Assembly: GCF_036320965.1 (NCBI RefSeq)
Contig: NC_092225.1
Location: 32,539,943 to 32,603,942, forward strand
Length of the DNA stretch: 64,000 nt
Origin: Panulirus ornatus
Lineage: Eukaryota > Arthropoda > Malacostraca > Decapoda > Palinuridae
Reading direction: 5' to 3'
Below the pieces are notes generated by a model. The model ran no database searches. It was not told the DNA's origin and saw nothing but the letters and a program-made list of their open reading frames with translations. The position numbers and the translations under genes are program-made. Positions 1-10,405 of this stretch are shown in pieces (the stretch's first letter is position 1; each line of letters starts with the position of its first letter).

Positions 1-151
1 TATAGTGACACACGTCACTTGTCCTGTATAGTATAGTGACACACGTCACTTGTCCTGTATAGTATAGTGACACACGTCACTTGTCCTGTATAGTATAGTG
101 ACACTCGTCACTTGTCCTGTATAGTATAGTGAAACACGTTCCTTCTGTACA
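1..151. repeat. 31-bp minisatellite ending in a splice acceptor
   Basis: Five head-to-tail units start at 1, 32, 63, 94 and 125. The first four are nearly identical; the fifth is diverged and runs into the 3' splice site at 151-152. Units 1-3 each contain the dyad GTGAC-ACAC-GTCAC, and unit 4 has one substitution in the spacer. The pyrimidine-rich end of each unit (cctgtatag) resembles the real acceptor (cttctgtacag), so the array looks like an amplified intron end. It may continue left of the window. Confidence 0.9.
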
Positions 152-152
152 G

Positions 153-272
153 ACGCAGATCCTGGAGCGGATGGTGGGGGACCGGGTGTGCGTTACGCGG
201 CCGGAGGAGGACCGCCGGAGACGCACCATCATCGTCGAGAAGGAAAACAACTCCTTCGGCTTCACCATACAG
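153..272 (+). CDS. Tamalin/GRASP-CYTIP-like scaffold, exon encoding start of PDZ domain
   Basis: This is an internal exon of 40 codons, phase 0 at both ends, with acceptor AG at 151-152 and donor gtagga at 273. It encodes an acidic/basic linker (E-E-D-R-R-R-R) and then the first strands of a PDZ domain: the stretch T-I-I-V-E-K-E-N-N is followed by the carboxylate-binding loop S-F-G-F-T-I-Q. Acting on established family knowledge, this beta-strand plus F-G-F pattern with a preceding basic run is typical of tamalin (GRASP) and CYTIP, cytoplasmic adaptors that tether cytohesin Arf-GEFs to membrane receptors. The frame continues exactly into the exon at 3812. Earlier exons must lie upstream of the window. 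The family call is inference from the joined PDZ plus coiled coil; a different PDZ scaffold is possible but less likely. Confidence 0.75.
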
Positions 273-420
273 GTAGGATGGGTCCTGGAGATAAGAACCA
301 CAGCTTCACCATACAGGTAGGATGGGTCCTGGAGATAAGAACCACAGCTTCACCATACAGGTAGGATGGGTCCTGGAGATAAGAACCACAGCTTCACCAT
401 ACAGGTAGGATGGGTCCTGG
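259..420. repeat. 44-bp minisatellite duplicating exon end plus splice donor
   Basis: Units start at 259, 303, 347 and 391, a strict 44-bp period; the last unit is partial. The first unit starts inside the exon, so each copy carries the last 14 exon bases (gcttcaccatacag) and the donor gtagga. Potential donors therefore lie at 273, 317, 361 and 405. The period is not a multiple of three, so use of the second donor shifts the frame, and readthrough in the original frame meets TAG at 318-320. Confidence 0.95.
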
Positions 421-3010
421 AAACTTGGTTACCCAGTTTTGTAGTTGTTCATCCCTGGTCATTTCGGTGCGAGTTTCCTCAGACGTGAGGTTTTCTGGTC
501 GTGTCCATGTTAGATGCGACTGCTTAAAGTTACCAGGAAGATGATGTTTGGGATACGGCTGCTAAGCAGTTCATATCTAGAATTAATATTTCATATTTGT
601 TTTGTAAATTCATGTGGCTTTGCATGTGGCGGCTTACAACAACATTAGAGTGCTCATCAAGTTGTGGTTTTCACCTCAACAAGAAGCAGCTTCATCACCT
701 GAAGTAAGGGTGGCAGTCATCACAGTAGACACTGTAACATCCAGTCCAACTCTTGCACCTGTTCCTCATTCCTGTCGCATCTGTTGTACAGTTTATATTT
801 CGTACCCAAACCTGACGCTTCATATGATCTTTAATGTGTATATCATACAAGAGGAAATATGTATTATACTTGTTGTTGGCTTTTAATGCTAAGGTCTAGA
901 TTGAGTCAGAATGCTGAGCTTGCCTGTGCTTGGTGACTCCACCGTCGCTGAGGTCTGAGAATAACATGGACACAGACGGTGTGTTCAGCCAGCACCGGGG
1001 CATCATCTGGGCCAGGCTGCACAACCAGGCGCGAGCCTCATATTAAAGCGGACAAGATGTATTGACTTGTAAATAAAGAATGGTGTGAGGTGAGCCCGCT
1101 CTCTGATGGCCGCCTACGGAAACATATAACCTCTTACTGTATGTTATACTACCATGTGGTTCTTGGTACAATATCAGGCAAGCCAGGTGATCACTGCTAC
1201 AACCAGGTGATGCAGTAACCACGGTGAAGAAGTTCCAATATCAAGTCTATTATTCACAGTCATCAACTTGGTTTTGTTTGTTCATTATATAAGAAAATAT
1301 ATTGTGGTTAAGGAGGGAATACCTATACAGGCAGGTCACAAAGTCCTGGCCTGCAGCCAGGTATTTATGTATGTTATTCGATTTACTGGACGTGAATAGG
1401 TAGGTATAGGTCACTGAGCCAGAACGCGTGAAACACGGACAAAACTTGTGTCCCGACTGCAGTAGGAGGAGAAGGCAAACTGCTCACGGGAGGGTAACTC
1501 AAGAGTGGCAGCCATGATAGCTACATATATCATTGTTGCACGACCCCACAACTAAGAGAGGAAGCAATCTTATACGCGGAGCGTTGCTAATCTTAGGTCG
1601 ACACCTTGTTTCCCCGTTTTCCAACTTATTCCATACGTTTGGTATGATCTTATTCTAGGGGTTTAGAAATTATTTTGTACCATTTATATTTTAGAAGCAA
1701 CCGTCAAATATACTGTGCCTACATTATTTGGTATCACTGCAAGTTCGGCTTAAGGTATCTGACGGCGATATGACTTGCCGAAATCAGTCACAGGTAGCCT
1801 CAGCCGGCCACCAAATATTGCCTTAAGCAACCGATAATAACAACGTGTAGTCTTACTTGACCTCCGTATGACCACAGAGTATGGCAGTGACCTCGATGGC
1901 CCCTTCTGCCTCACGGTTGGTCACACATCACCTTGTGAAGCAGTTGGCCTGCCTCGCACCACGAGTGCATTACTGCTGCTTGAATACCATTGGCCACTGG
2001 GGCTACTCCGCCGTCAGAAGCATTTCAATGTGACTCCCGACTAAACCTTCCTGTCAGGGTATTTTAGGGTCTCATAACCTTGGCTCCCTCCAGCAGATCT
2101 CATACGGATCATTTATATGAATCGTTGCACATGTTAATACCAGAATAGTTACAACTGCAAACCTCGTCAGTACAAGACTCCGAGAAACTTCAGCAACATG
2201 CTTCTCATTGATGATAATTTTCAACTCCGTCATTATAGGGAGAGTGAACAGATTAAGAGCTGAATACGAATACCAGATGGACTCAAACGTGGCCATAACA
2301 TGAGTGAGTAATGTGAAAGACCTGGGAAAGATAAAATGTGAGGACGTTACCTTGAGCGAACAATACAAGGCAACACTTGCTTCTTGCCGAGAGATGGTCG
2401 TCTTGATCATGTGGACCTTCAACACAAGAGAAGGAAGACGACGTTGTTCAAGGCATGATATTCTTATGACCAGATTATTGATGTGCATCAACCTCAACTT
2501 CCCAGACGTGAGACAGTGCCGTGTTAAAACGTTTGCAAAGATCTTTCATGGTTAATATTTACACTTTGAAGGAGTCAAACTGTTGGAAACGGCTAGGACG
2601 ACTGTATGTATACTCTGTGAGGCACACTGAAGATTTCAATCATTGTTTACTAATGGACAATCTTAGAAGGCCGCTTCCGAGTGGCCGGCCGGCCACCTGC
2701 ACAAGACCAAACTTGATGCGGCTGTTTTGTTTCGTCGTCCTTATCAGTGACGGCCGAGGATACACACACCATCTGACCTGTGTGCCATGTGGCCCTACCC
2801 TTTACCCGTTAACCACTGGTACGGCAGGTCCAGGGTTTCTGTTTACTGTTAACCACTATGGTACATCACTTCCCACTTCATTTAAAATCACTTGTTTTTC
2901 GTGTGTGTGTGACGTGAGGGAGGACCTCTGAGGCGTGAGTCTTGTCCCGGGATACACCTATACCAGGTAGTATTCCAGGTGTATAACGATCTTCTCTGCA
3001 TAACAGAGCC
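421..3010. other. Intron 1, mostly unique sequence
   Basis: No family resemblance was recognised on either strand. The open frames here are short and show no domain or splice signals that fit the neighbouring gene. Composition is mixed and no long tandem arrays were seen. Confidence 0.6.
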
Positions 3011-3811
3011 AACCTTCAGACGTCATACCTTCCCTACCCACACACACAGACCACTAACCTCCGCATCATTCCACAGACAGACTACCAACCATCGTACCTA
3101 ACCAGAAACAAACCAACCCCATCCTACAGATTACCAACCTTGCCGCAACCCACAGGCAGCACCAACGTCCGTCCTACACCACAGACAACCCAAACACTGT
3201 CACAACCAACAGACAGAACCCAAAACCCCTTCCAATCCACAGACAAAGCACCAATACCTGTTCCAACCCACAGACAGAACACCAGACTAATTCCCAACCC
3301 GCAACCAGAGCACCATCCCCTATATCAGCCCACAGACATAGTAACTACCCCTGTAGCACTCAAAGATAGAGAAACCATTCCCGTCCAAACCCACAGACAA
3401 AGCACCAATTCCTAACCATAAACACCACACACAGATCACCAGTCTCCCATCCAGCCCACAGACAGAGACCAATCCTCATCCCTCCCCACAGACGTCCTTA
3501 CTCTCAAAGGTCACGCTTTCATCCCTCCCCACAGACAGAACGCTAACTCCCTTTTCAACCCACAGACTTGTCAGTAGTCCCTGTCCTTACCTACACACGG
3601 ATCATTAATCCCTCCCCTAGCCATAGACAGATCATTGATCTCCGTCCCTGACCACAGACAGATCACTGATCTCCGCCCCTGACCACAAACAGATCACTGA
3701 TCTGCATCCCTGACCACAGACAGATCACTGATCTCCGTCCCTGACCACAGACAGATCACTAACCCGCCATCTCTGACCACGGAGGACTCACTAATGCCGT
3801 CCTTCCCACAG
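3011..3811. repeat. Degenerate C/A-rich tandem array before the exon 2 acceptor
   Basis: Dozens of irregular units are built around 'cccacagacag' or 'accacagacagatcac'. A regular section at about 3625-3775 repeats a unit of about 31 bp ('gatcactgatctccgtccctg'-like). The array runs into the exon 2 acceptor ttcccacag at 3803-3811, which has the same core as the repeat. An open frame through part of it (3140-3415) is simply a translation of the repeat. Confidence 0.85.
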
Positions 3812-3914
3812 AGTTATGGTATCCACTACAAGAAGGATGGAGAGATCGAGGTGATCACATATGTTGACTTCGTGGAATACGCCGGACCAGCCTTCAGGGC
3901 TGGCATGAGGGAAG
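3812..3914 (+). CDS. Tamalin/GRASP-CYTIP-like scaffold, middle PDZ exon
   Basis: The exon has 34 codons plus one base. It enters in phase 0 after acceptor AG at 3810-3811 and leaves in phase 1 at donor gtatgg (3915). It encodes S-Y-G-I-H-Y, then a strand with V-I-T-Y-V, then the PDZ alpha-A region [10 protein letters not shown]. The split glycine codon (G plus GA of the next exon) rebuilds the conserved G-D-x-I-L-x-I-N-G PDZ turn. The longer beta2-beta3 loop with a Tyr after the first strand pair resembles tamalin/CYTIP rather than short-loop PDZ domains. Phase continuity on both sides is the strongest support. Confidence 0.8.
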
Positions 3915-4339
3915 GTATGGTTCACTGGTTAACTTCTGCCAACACAGGCTGATGAACGTGTCAAGGACATGTACTATAGCCCAGCCTACATTGGAAATTA
4001 CACTTAGGTATAAAAACACTCAATGAAAGGCAAAATTATTTATGGCACATCAGAATTCATTAGTAAACTAAGATATAAAAGTATTTCGTCATTTGATATA
4101 TCAAGATTATACTGACACCTTCCGATGTTGAATCACAGGAAGATGAGTCTGACATGGGAAGCTGGGTCAGACACGGGAAGATGAGTCTGATATAGGATGA
4201 TAATGACACTGACAGTGGACGTAGTATCGTAATTATATTGTTGTAGGAAATTGCCAAGAAATGAACTGCTGCATCAGTAACTATACAGGTTTTGTTTCCA
4301 TCTGATTTAGAATAGGTTGCAGTGGATGAAGGAGTCATG
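3915..4339. other. Start of intron 2, with a small degenerate repeat
   Basis: The sequence is intronic. At about 4135-4215 a short motif (gaagatgagtctgaca and variants) recurs about four times. Nothing else was recognised before the LINE at about 4340. Confidence 0.5.
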
Positions 4340-7300
4340 CAAGGAGTGCTCATCCTCCTCGAAGGCTCAGATTGGGGCGTCTAAATGTATGTGGATGGAA
4401 CCAAGATGAGAAGAAAGTAGAGATAGGTAGTATGTTTGAGAAAAGGAACCTGGATGTTTTGGCTCTGAGTGAAACGAAGCTCAAGGGTAAAGGGGAAGAG
4501 TGTTTGGGAATGTTTTGGGAGTAAAGACAGGGGTTGGTGAGAGGACAAGACCAGGGGAAGGAGTGCCACTACTCCTGAAACAGGAGTGGTGGGAGTATGT
4601 GATAGAGTGTAAGAAAGTAAACTAGATTGATATGGGTAAAACTGAGAGTGGATGGAGAGAGATGGGTGATTATTGGTGCATATGCACCTGGGCATGAGAA
4701 GAAAGATCATGAGAGGCAAGTGCTTTGGGAGCAGCTGAGTGAGTGTGTTAGTAGTTTTGATGCACGAGACCGGATTATAGTGATGGGTGATTTGAATGCA
4801 AAGGTGAGTAATGTGGCAGTTCAGGGAATAATTGGTGTACATGGGGTTTTCAGTGTTGTAAATGGAAATGATGAAGAGCTTGTAGATTTATGTGCTGAAA
4901 AAGAACTGGTGATTGGGATTACCTGGTTTAAAAAGAGAGATATACATAGGTATACGTATGTAAGTAGGAGAGATGGCCAGAGAGTGTTATTGGATTACGT
5001 GTTAATTGATAGGCGCACGAAAGAGACTTTTGGATGTTAATGTGCTGAAAGGTGCAACTGGAGGGATGTCTGATCATTATCTTGTGGAGGCGAAGGTAAA
5101 GATTTGTAGAGGTTTTCAGAAAAAAAGAGAGAATGTTGGGGTGAAGAGAGTGGTGAAAGTAAGTGAGCCTGGGAAGGAGACTTGTGTGAGGAGGTACAAG
5201 GAGAGACTGAGTACAGAATGGAAAAAGGTGAGAACAAAGGATGTAAGGGGAGTGGGGGAGGAATGGGATGTATTTTGGGAAGCATTGATGGCTTGCGCGA
5301 AAGATGCTTGTGGCATGAGAAGCATGGGAGGTGGGCAGATTAGAAAGGGTAGTGAGTGGTGGGATGAAGAAATAAGATTATTAGTGAAAGAGAAGAGACA
5401 GGCATTTGGACAATTTTTGCAGGGAAATAATGCAAATGAGTGGGAGATGTATAAAAGAAAGAGGCAGGAGGTCAAGAGAAAGGTGCAAGAGGTGAAAAAG
5501 AGGGCAGATGAGAGTTGGGGTGAGAGAGTATCATTAAATTTTAGGGAAAATAAAAAGATGTTTTGGAAGGAGGTAAAGTGCATAAGACAAGGGAACAAAT
5601 GGGAACATCAGTGAATGAGGCTAATGGGGAAGTGGTGATGTGAGAAGGAAGTAGAGTGAGTATTTTGAAGGTTTGCTGAATGTGTTTGATGATAGAGTGG
5701 CAAATATAGGGTGTTTTGGTCGAGGTTGTGTGCAAAGGGAGAGAGTTAGGAAGAATGATGTGGCAAACAGAGAAAAGCTTTGCGGAAGATGAAAGCCGGC
5801 AAGACTGTGGGTTTGGATGGTACTGCAGTGGAATTTACTAAAAAAGGGGGTGACTGTATTGTTGACTGATGGTAAGGTTATTTAATGTATGTATGTCTTA
5901 CGGTGAGGTGCCTGAGGACTGGCGGAATGCTTGCATAGTGCCATTGTGCAAAGGCAAAGGGGATAAGAGTGAGTGCTCAAATTACAGAGGTATAAGTTTG
6001 TTGAGCATTCCTGGGAAATTAAATGGAAGGGTATTGATTGAGGGGGTGAAGGCAAGTACAGAGCATCTGATTGGGGAAGAACAGTGTGGTTTCAGAAGTG
6101 GTAGAGGATGTGTGGATCGGGTATTTGCTTTGAAAAATGTATGTGAGAAATTCTTAGAAAAGCAAATGGATTTGTATGTAGCATTTATGGATCTGGAGAA
6201 GGCATATGATAGAGTTGATAGAGATGCTCTGTGGAAGGTATTAAGAATATATGGTGTGGGAGGTAAGTTGTTAGAAGCCATGAAAAGTTTTTATCAAGGA
6301 TGTAAGGCATGTGTACGTGTAGGAAGAGAGGAAAGTGATTGGTTCTCAGTGAATGTTGGTTTGAGGCAGGGGTGCGTGATGTCTCCATGGTTGTTTAATT
6401 TGTTTATGGATGGGGTTGTTAGGGAGGTGAATGCAAGAGTTTTGGAAAGAGGGGCAAGTATGTAGTCTGTTGTGCATGAGAGAGCTTGGGAAATGAGTCA
6501 CTTGTTGTTCGCTGATGATACAGCACTGGTGGCTGATTCGGGTGAGAAACTGCAGAACCTGGTGACTGAGTTTGGTAGTGTGTGAAAGAAGAAAGCTGAG
6601 AGTAAATGTGAATAAGAGTAAGGTAATTATTTGGTACAGTAGGGTTGAGGGACAAGTCAATTGGGAGGTAAGTTTGAATGGAGAAAAACTGGAGGAAGTG
6701 AAGTGTTTTAGATATCAGGGAGTGGATTGGGAAGCGGATATAACCATGGAAGAGGAAGTGAAACATAGGGTGAGGGAGGGGGCGAAAGTTCTGGGAGCAT
6801 TGAAAAATGTGTGGAAGTTGAGAACATTATCTTAGAAAGGAAAAATGGGTATGTTTGAAGGAATAGTTGTTCCAACAATGTTATATGGTTGCGAGGCGTG
6901 GGCTATAGATAGAGTTGTGCAGAGGAGGTTGGATGTGCAGGAAATGAGATGTTTGAGGGCAATATGTGGTGTAAGGTGGTTTGATCAAGTAAGTAATGAA
7001 AGGGTAAGAGATGTGTGGTAATAAAAAGAGTGTGGTTGAGAGAGTAGAAGAGGGTGTTTTGAAATGGTTTGGTCACATGGAGAGAATGAGTGAGGAAAAA
7101 TTGACAAAGAGGATATATGTGTCAGAGGTGGAGGGAACATGGAGAAGTGGGAGACAAAATTGGAGGTGGAAAGATGGAGTGAAAAAGATTTTGAGTGACC
7201 GGGGCCTGAACATGCAGGAGGGTGAATGGCGTGCAAGGAATAGAGTGAATTAGTGGTATACCGGGGTCGATGTGCTGTCAATGGATTGAGCCAGGGCATG

Positions 7301-7729
7301 TGAAGCATCTGGGGTAAACCATGGAAAGTGTTATGGGGCCTGGATGTGGAAAGGGAGCTGTGGTTTCGGTGCATTATACATGACAACTAGAGACTGAGCG
7401 TGAACGAATGTGACCATTGTTGTCTTTTCCTAGAGCTGCCTCACGCACATGCGGGGGGAAGGGGTTTTCATTTCATGTGTGGCGGGGTGGCAATGGGAAT
7501 GAATAAGGGCAGACAGTATGAATTATGTACATATGTATATATGTATATGTCTATGTATATATATGTATACGTTGAGATGTTTAGGTATGTATATGTGCAT
7601 GTGTGGACGTGTATGTATATACATGTGTATGTAGGTGGGTTGGGCCATTCTTTCATTTGTTTCCTTGCACTACCTTGCTAACGTGGGAGACAGCGACAAA
7701 GTATAATAAAATATATAAAATGAAAATAA

Positions 7730-7733
<4 letters not shown>
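4340..7733 (+). mobile_element. RTE-like LINE family A, copy A1 (old, near full length)
   Basis: This is the most complete copy at the 5' side. The amino end of an APE-type endonuclease is readable from about 4375 (W-N then L-D-V-L-A-L-S-E-T-K). The motif G-D-L-N-A-K is encoded at 4786-4803 and the S-D-H motif at 5069-5077. The reverse transcriptase follows at about 5760-6560 with fingers motifs, G-F-R-S-G-R-G and F-A-D-D. The C-terminal region, with Y-G-C-E-A-W and W-F-G-H-M-E-R, ends near 7253. Many frameshifts and stops interrupt it (for example at about 5030, 5615, 5868, 6465 and 6835), so it is dead. The long 3' UTR variant follows and ends in the shared 3' hairpin and a (TA)n tail. The 5' edge is estimated from its similarity to 43740-43790. 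It lies in intron 2 of the PDZ gene in sense orientation. Confidence 0.85.

Positions 7734-7781
<48 letters not shown>
7734..7781. repeat. (TA)n array
   Basis: Pure TA dinucleotides between the 3' end of LINE copy A1 and the 5'-truncated start of copy A2. Confidence 0.97.
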
Positions 7782-7783
<2 letters not shown>

Positions 7784-8447
7784 GGGAGTGGATCTGGCAG
7801 CGGATGGAACCATGGAAGCGGAAGTGGATCATAGGGTGGGGGAGGGGGCGAAAATTCTGGGAGCCTTGAAGAATGTGTGGAAGTCGAGAACATTATCTCG
7901 GAAAGCAAAAATGGGTATGTTTGAAGGAATAGTGGTTCCAACAATGTTGTATGGTTGCGAGGCGTGGACTATGGATAGAGTTGTGCGCAGGAGGATGGAT
8001 GTGCTGGAAATGAGATGTTTGAGGACAATGTGTGGTGTGAGGTGGTTTGATCGAGTAAGTAACGTAAGGGTAAAAGAGATGTGTGGAAATAAAAAGAGCG
8101 TGGTTGAGAGAGCAGAAGAGGGTGTTTTGAAATGGTTTGGTCACATGGAGAGAATGAGTGAGGAAAGATTGACCAAGAGGATATATGTGTCGGAGGTGGA
8201 GGGAACGAGGAGAAGAGGGAGACCAAATTGGAGGTGGAAAGATGGAGTGAAAAAGATTTTGTGTGATCGGGGCCTGAACATGCAGGAAGGTGAAAGGAGG
8301 GCAAAGAATAGAGTGAATTGGAGCGATGTGGTATACCGGAGTTGACGTGCTGTCATTGGATTGAATCAAGGCATGTGTATGGGGGTGGGTTGGGCCATTT
8401 CTTTCTTTGCGCTACCTCGCAAACGCGGGAGACAGCGACAAAGCATA

Positions 8448-8455
<8 letters not shown>
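7782..8455 (+). mobile_element. LINE family A, copy A2 (5'-truncated, short 3' UTR)
   Basis: The copy starts abruptly after (TA)n at the codons for L-G-V-D-L-A-A-D and is open to the normal stop at 8345, giving the C-terminal region only. The 3' UTR is the shortest class: the segment between 'aaggcatgtg' and 'tatgggggtg' is missing compared with copy A11. It ends in the hairpin, gcgacaaagcat and an A-run. Confidence 0.9.

Positions 8456-8516
<61 letters not shown>
8456..8516. repeat. (TA)n array
   Basis: TA array between the 3' A-run of LINE A2 and the T-run (minus-strand A-tail) of SINE-S copy S1. Confidence 0.97.
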
Positions 8517-8532
<16 letters not shown>

Positions 8533-8747
8533 CATACTATTCGCCATTTCCCGCGATAGCGAGGTAGCGTTTAGAACAGAGGACTGGGCCTTTTTTGGAT
8601 TATCCTCACCTGGCCCCCTCTGTTCCTTCTTTTGGAAAATTAAAAAAAAAAAAAAAGAGAGAGGGGAGGATTTCTAGCCCCCCGCTCCCTCCCCTTTTAG
8701 TCGCCTTCTACGACACGCAGGGAATACGTGGGATGTATTCTTAATCC
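8517..8747 (-). mobile_element. SINE-S copy S1
   Basis: Full-length type copy on the minus strand. From left to right it shows the T-run (tail), the 3' hairpin region (tagcgaggtagcg), an internal A-run at 8640-8655 (a T-run in the sense strand) and the 5' module with 'tacgacacgcaggg'. The 5' end meets a 20-nt scrap of a LINE A tail (8748-8767). Confidence 0.85.
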
Positions 8748-8765
8748 GGGAGACAGCGACAAAGC

Positions 8766-8856
<91 letters not shown>

Positions 8857-8912
8857 TATAAATATATATATATATATATATTATATATAATATATATATA
8901 TATATATTATGA

Positions 8913-8950
<38 letters not shown>
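8748..8950. repeat. LINE A tail scrap and interrupted (TA)n array
   Basis: Positions 8748-8767 match the last bases of LINE A (gggagacagcgacaaagcaa). A TA array of about 180 bp follows, broken by ttatattataaat, ttatatataata and attatgaatatgtat variants. The next insertion (A3) faces left from 8951. Confidence 0.85.
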
Positions 8951-8964
<14 letters not shown>

Positions 8965-10016
8965 GCTTTGTCGCTGTCTCCCGCGTTTGCGAGGTAGCGC
9001 AAGGAAACAGACGAAAGAAATGGCCCAACCCACCCCCATACACATGTATATACATACGTCCACACACGCAAATATACATACCTACACAGCTTTCCATGGT
9101 TTACCCCAAACGCTTCACATGCCTTGATTCAATCCACTGACAGCACGTCAACCCCGGTATACCACATCACTCCAATTCACTCTATTCCTTGCCCTCCTTT
9201 CACCCTCCTGCATGCTCAGGCCCCGATCACACAAAATCTTTTTCACTCCATCTTTCCACCTCCAATTTGGTCTCCCTCTTCTCCTCGTTCCCTCCACCTC
9301 CGACACATATATTCTCTTGGTCAATCTTTCCTCACTCATTCTCTCCATGTGCCCGAACCACTTCAAAACACCCTCTTCTGCTCTCTCAACCACGCTTTTT
9401 ATTTCCACACATCTGTCTTACCCTTACGTTACTTACTCGATCAAACCACCTCACACCACACATTGTCCTCAAACATCTCATTTCCAGCACATCCATCCTC
9501 CTGCGCACAACTATATCCATAGCCCACACCTCGCAACCATACAACATTGTTGGAACCACTATTCCTTCAAACATACCCATTTTTGCTTTCCGAGATATTG
9601 TTCTCGACTTCCACACATTCTTCAAGGCTCCCAGAATTTTCGCCCCCTCCCCCACCCTATGATCCACTTCCGCTTCCATGGTTCCATCCGCTGCCAGATC
9701 CACTCCCAGATATCTAAAACACTTCACTTCCTCCAGTTTTTCTCCATTCAAACTCACCTCCCAATTGACTTGACCCTCAACCCTACTGTACCTAATAACC
9801 TTGCTCTTATTCACATTTACTCTTAACTTTCTTCTTTCACACACTTTACCAAACTCAGTCACAAGCTTCTGCAGTTTCTCACATGAATCAGCCACCAGCG
9901 CTGTATCATCAGCGAACAACAACTGACTCACTTCCCAAGCTCTCTCATCCCCAACAGACTTCATACTTGCCCCTCTTTCCAAAACTCTTGCATTCACCTC
10001 CCTAACAACCCCATCC

Positions 10017-10018
<2 letters not shown>
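8951..10018 (-). mobile_element. LINE family A, copy A3 (5'-truncated, frameshifted)
   Basis: Minus-strand copy with its T-run (A-tail) at 8951-8964, hairpin, medium 3' UTR, and coding sequence from M-D-G-V-V-R-E-V-N through F-A-D-D to the C-terminal end near 9148. A deletion of two bases near 9400 shifts the frame. The 5' truncation point lies directly against the (TA)n array at 10019. Confidence 0.9.

Positions 10019-10094
<76 letters not shown>
10019..10094. repeat. (TA)n array
   Basis: TA array between the 5' end of LINE A3 and the tail of SINE-S copy S2. Confidence 0.97.
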
Positions 10095-10096
<2 letters not shown>

Positions 10097-10326
10097 TTTC
10101 TTTCAAACTATTCGCCATTTCCCGCATTAGCGAGGTAGCGTTAAGACAGAGGACTGGGCCTTGAGGGAATACCCTCACCTGGCCCAATTCTCTGTTCCTT
10201 CTTTTGGAAAATTAAAAAAAAAACGAGAGGGGAGGATTTCCAGCCCCCCGCTCCCTCCCCTTTTAGTCGCCTTCTACGACACGCAGGGAATACGTGGGAA
10301 GTATTCTTTCTCCTCTATCCCCAGGG

Positions 10327-10329
<3 letters not shown>
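10095..10329 (-). mobile_element. SINE-S copy S2
   Basis: Near-complete minus-strand copy, from the tail tctttctttcaaactattcgcc to the 5' end ctatccccaggga. Its internal A-run is short (10 A) compared with 24 or more in copy S3. Confidence 0.9.

Positions 10330-10403
<74 letters not shown>
10330..10403. repeat. (TA)n array
   Basis: TA array between SINE-S S2 and the inverted part of LINE A4. Confidence 0.97.

Positions 10404-10405
<2 letters not shown>

Noticed and set aside
1..124. GTGAC-ACAC-GTCAC dyads as transcription-factor operators
   Set aside because: The dyad is part of a minisatellite unit inside an intron next to a splice acceptor; tandem duplication explains the recurrence.
3140..3415. 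A 91-codon frame rich in Thr/Gln/Pro considered as an extra PDZ-gene exon
   Set aside because: It is a direct translation of the degenerate tandem array; the known exons already join in phase without it.
8941..10018. Conserved antisense frames of 111-158 codons opposite the LINE C-terminal region in most copies
   Set aside because: They are shadows of the purine-rich sense strand, which has few codons whose complement is a stop. They have no start context and their composition (Ser/His/Pro/Leu) follows the sense codons.
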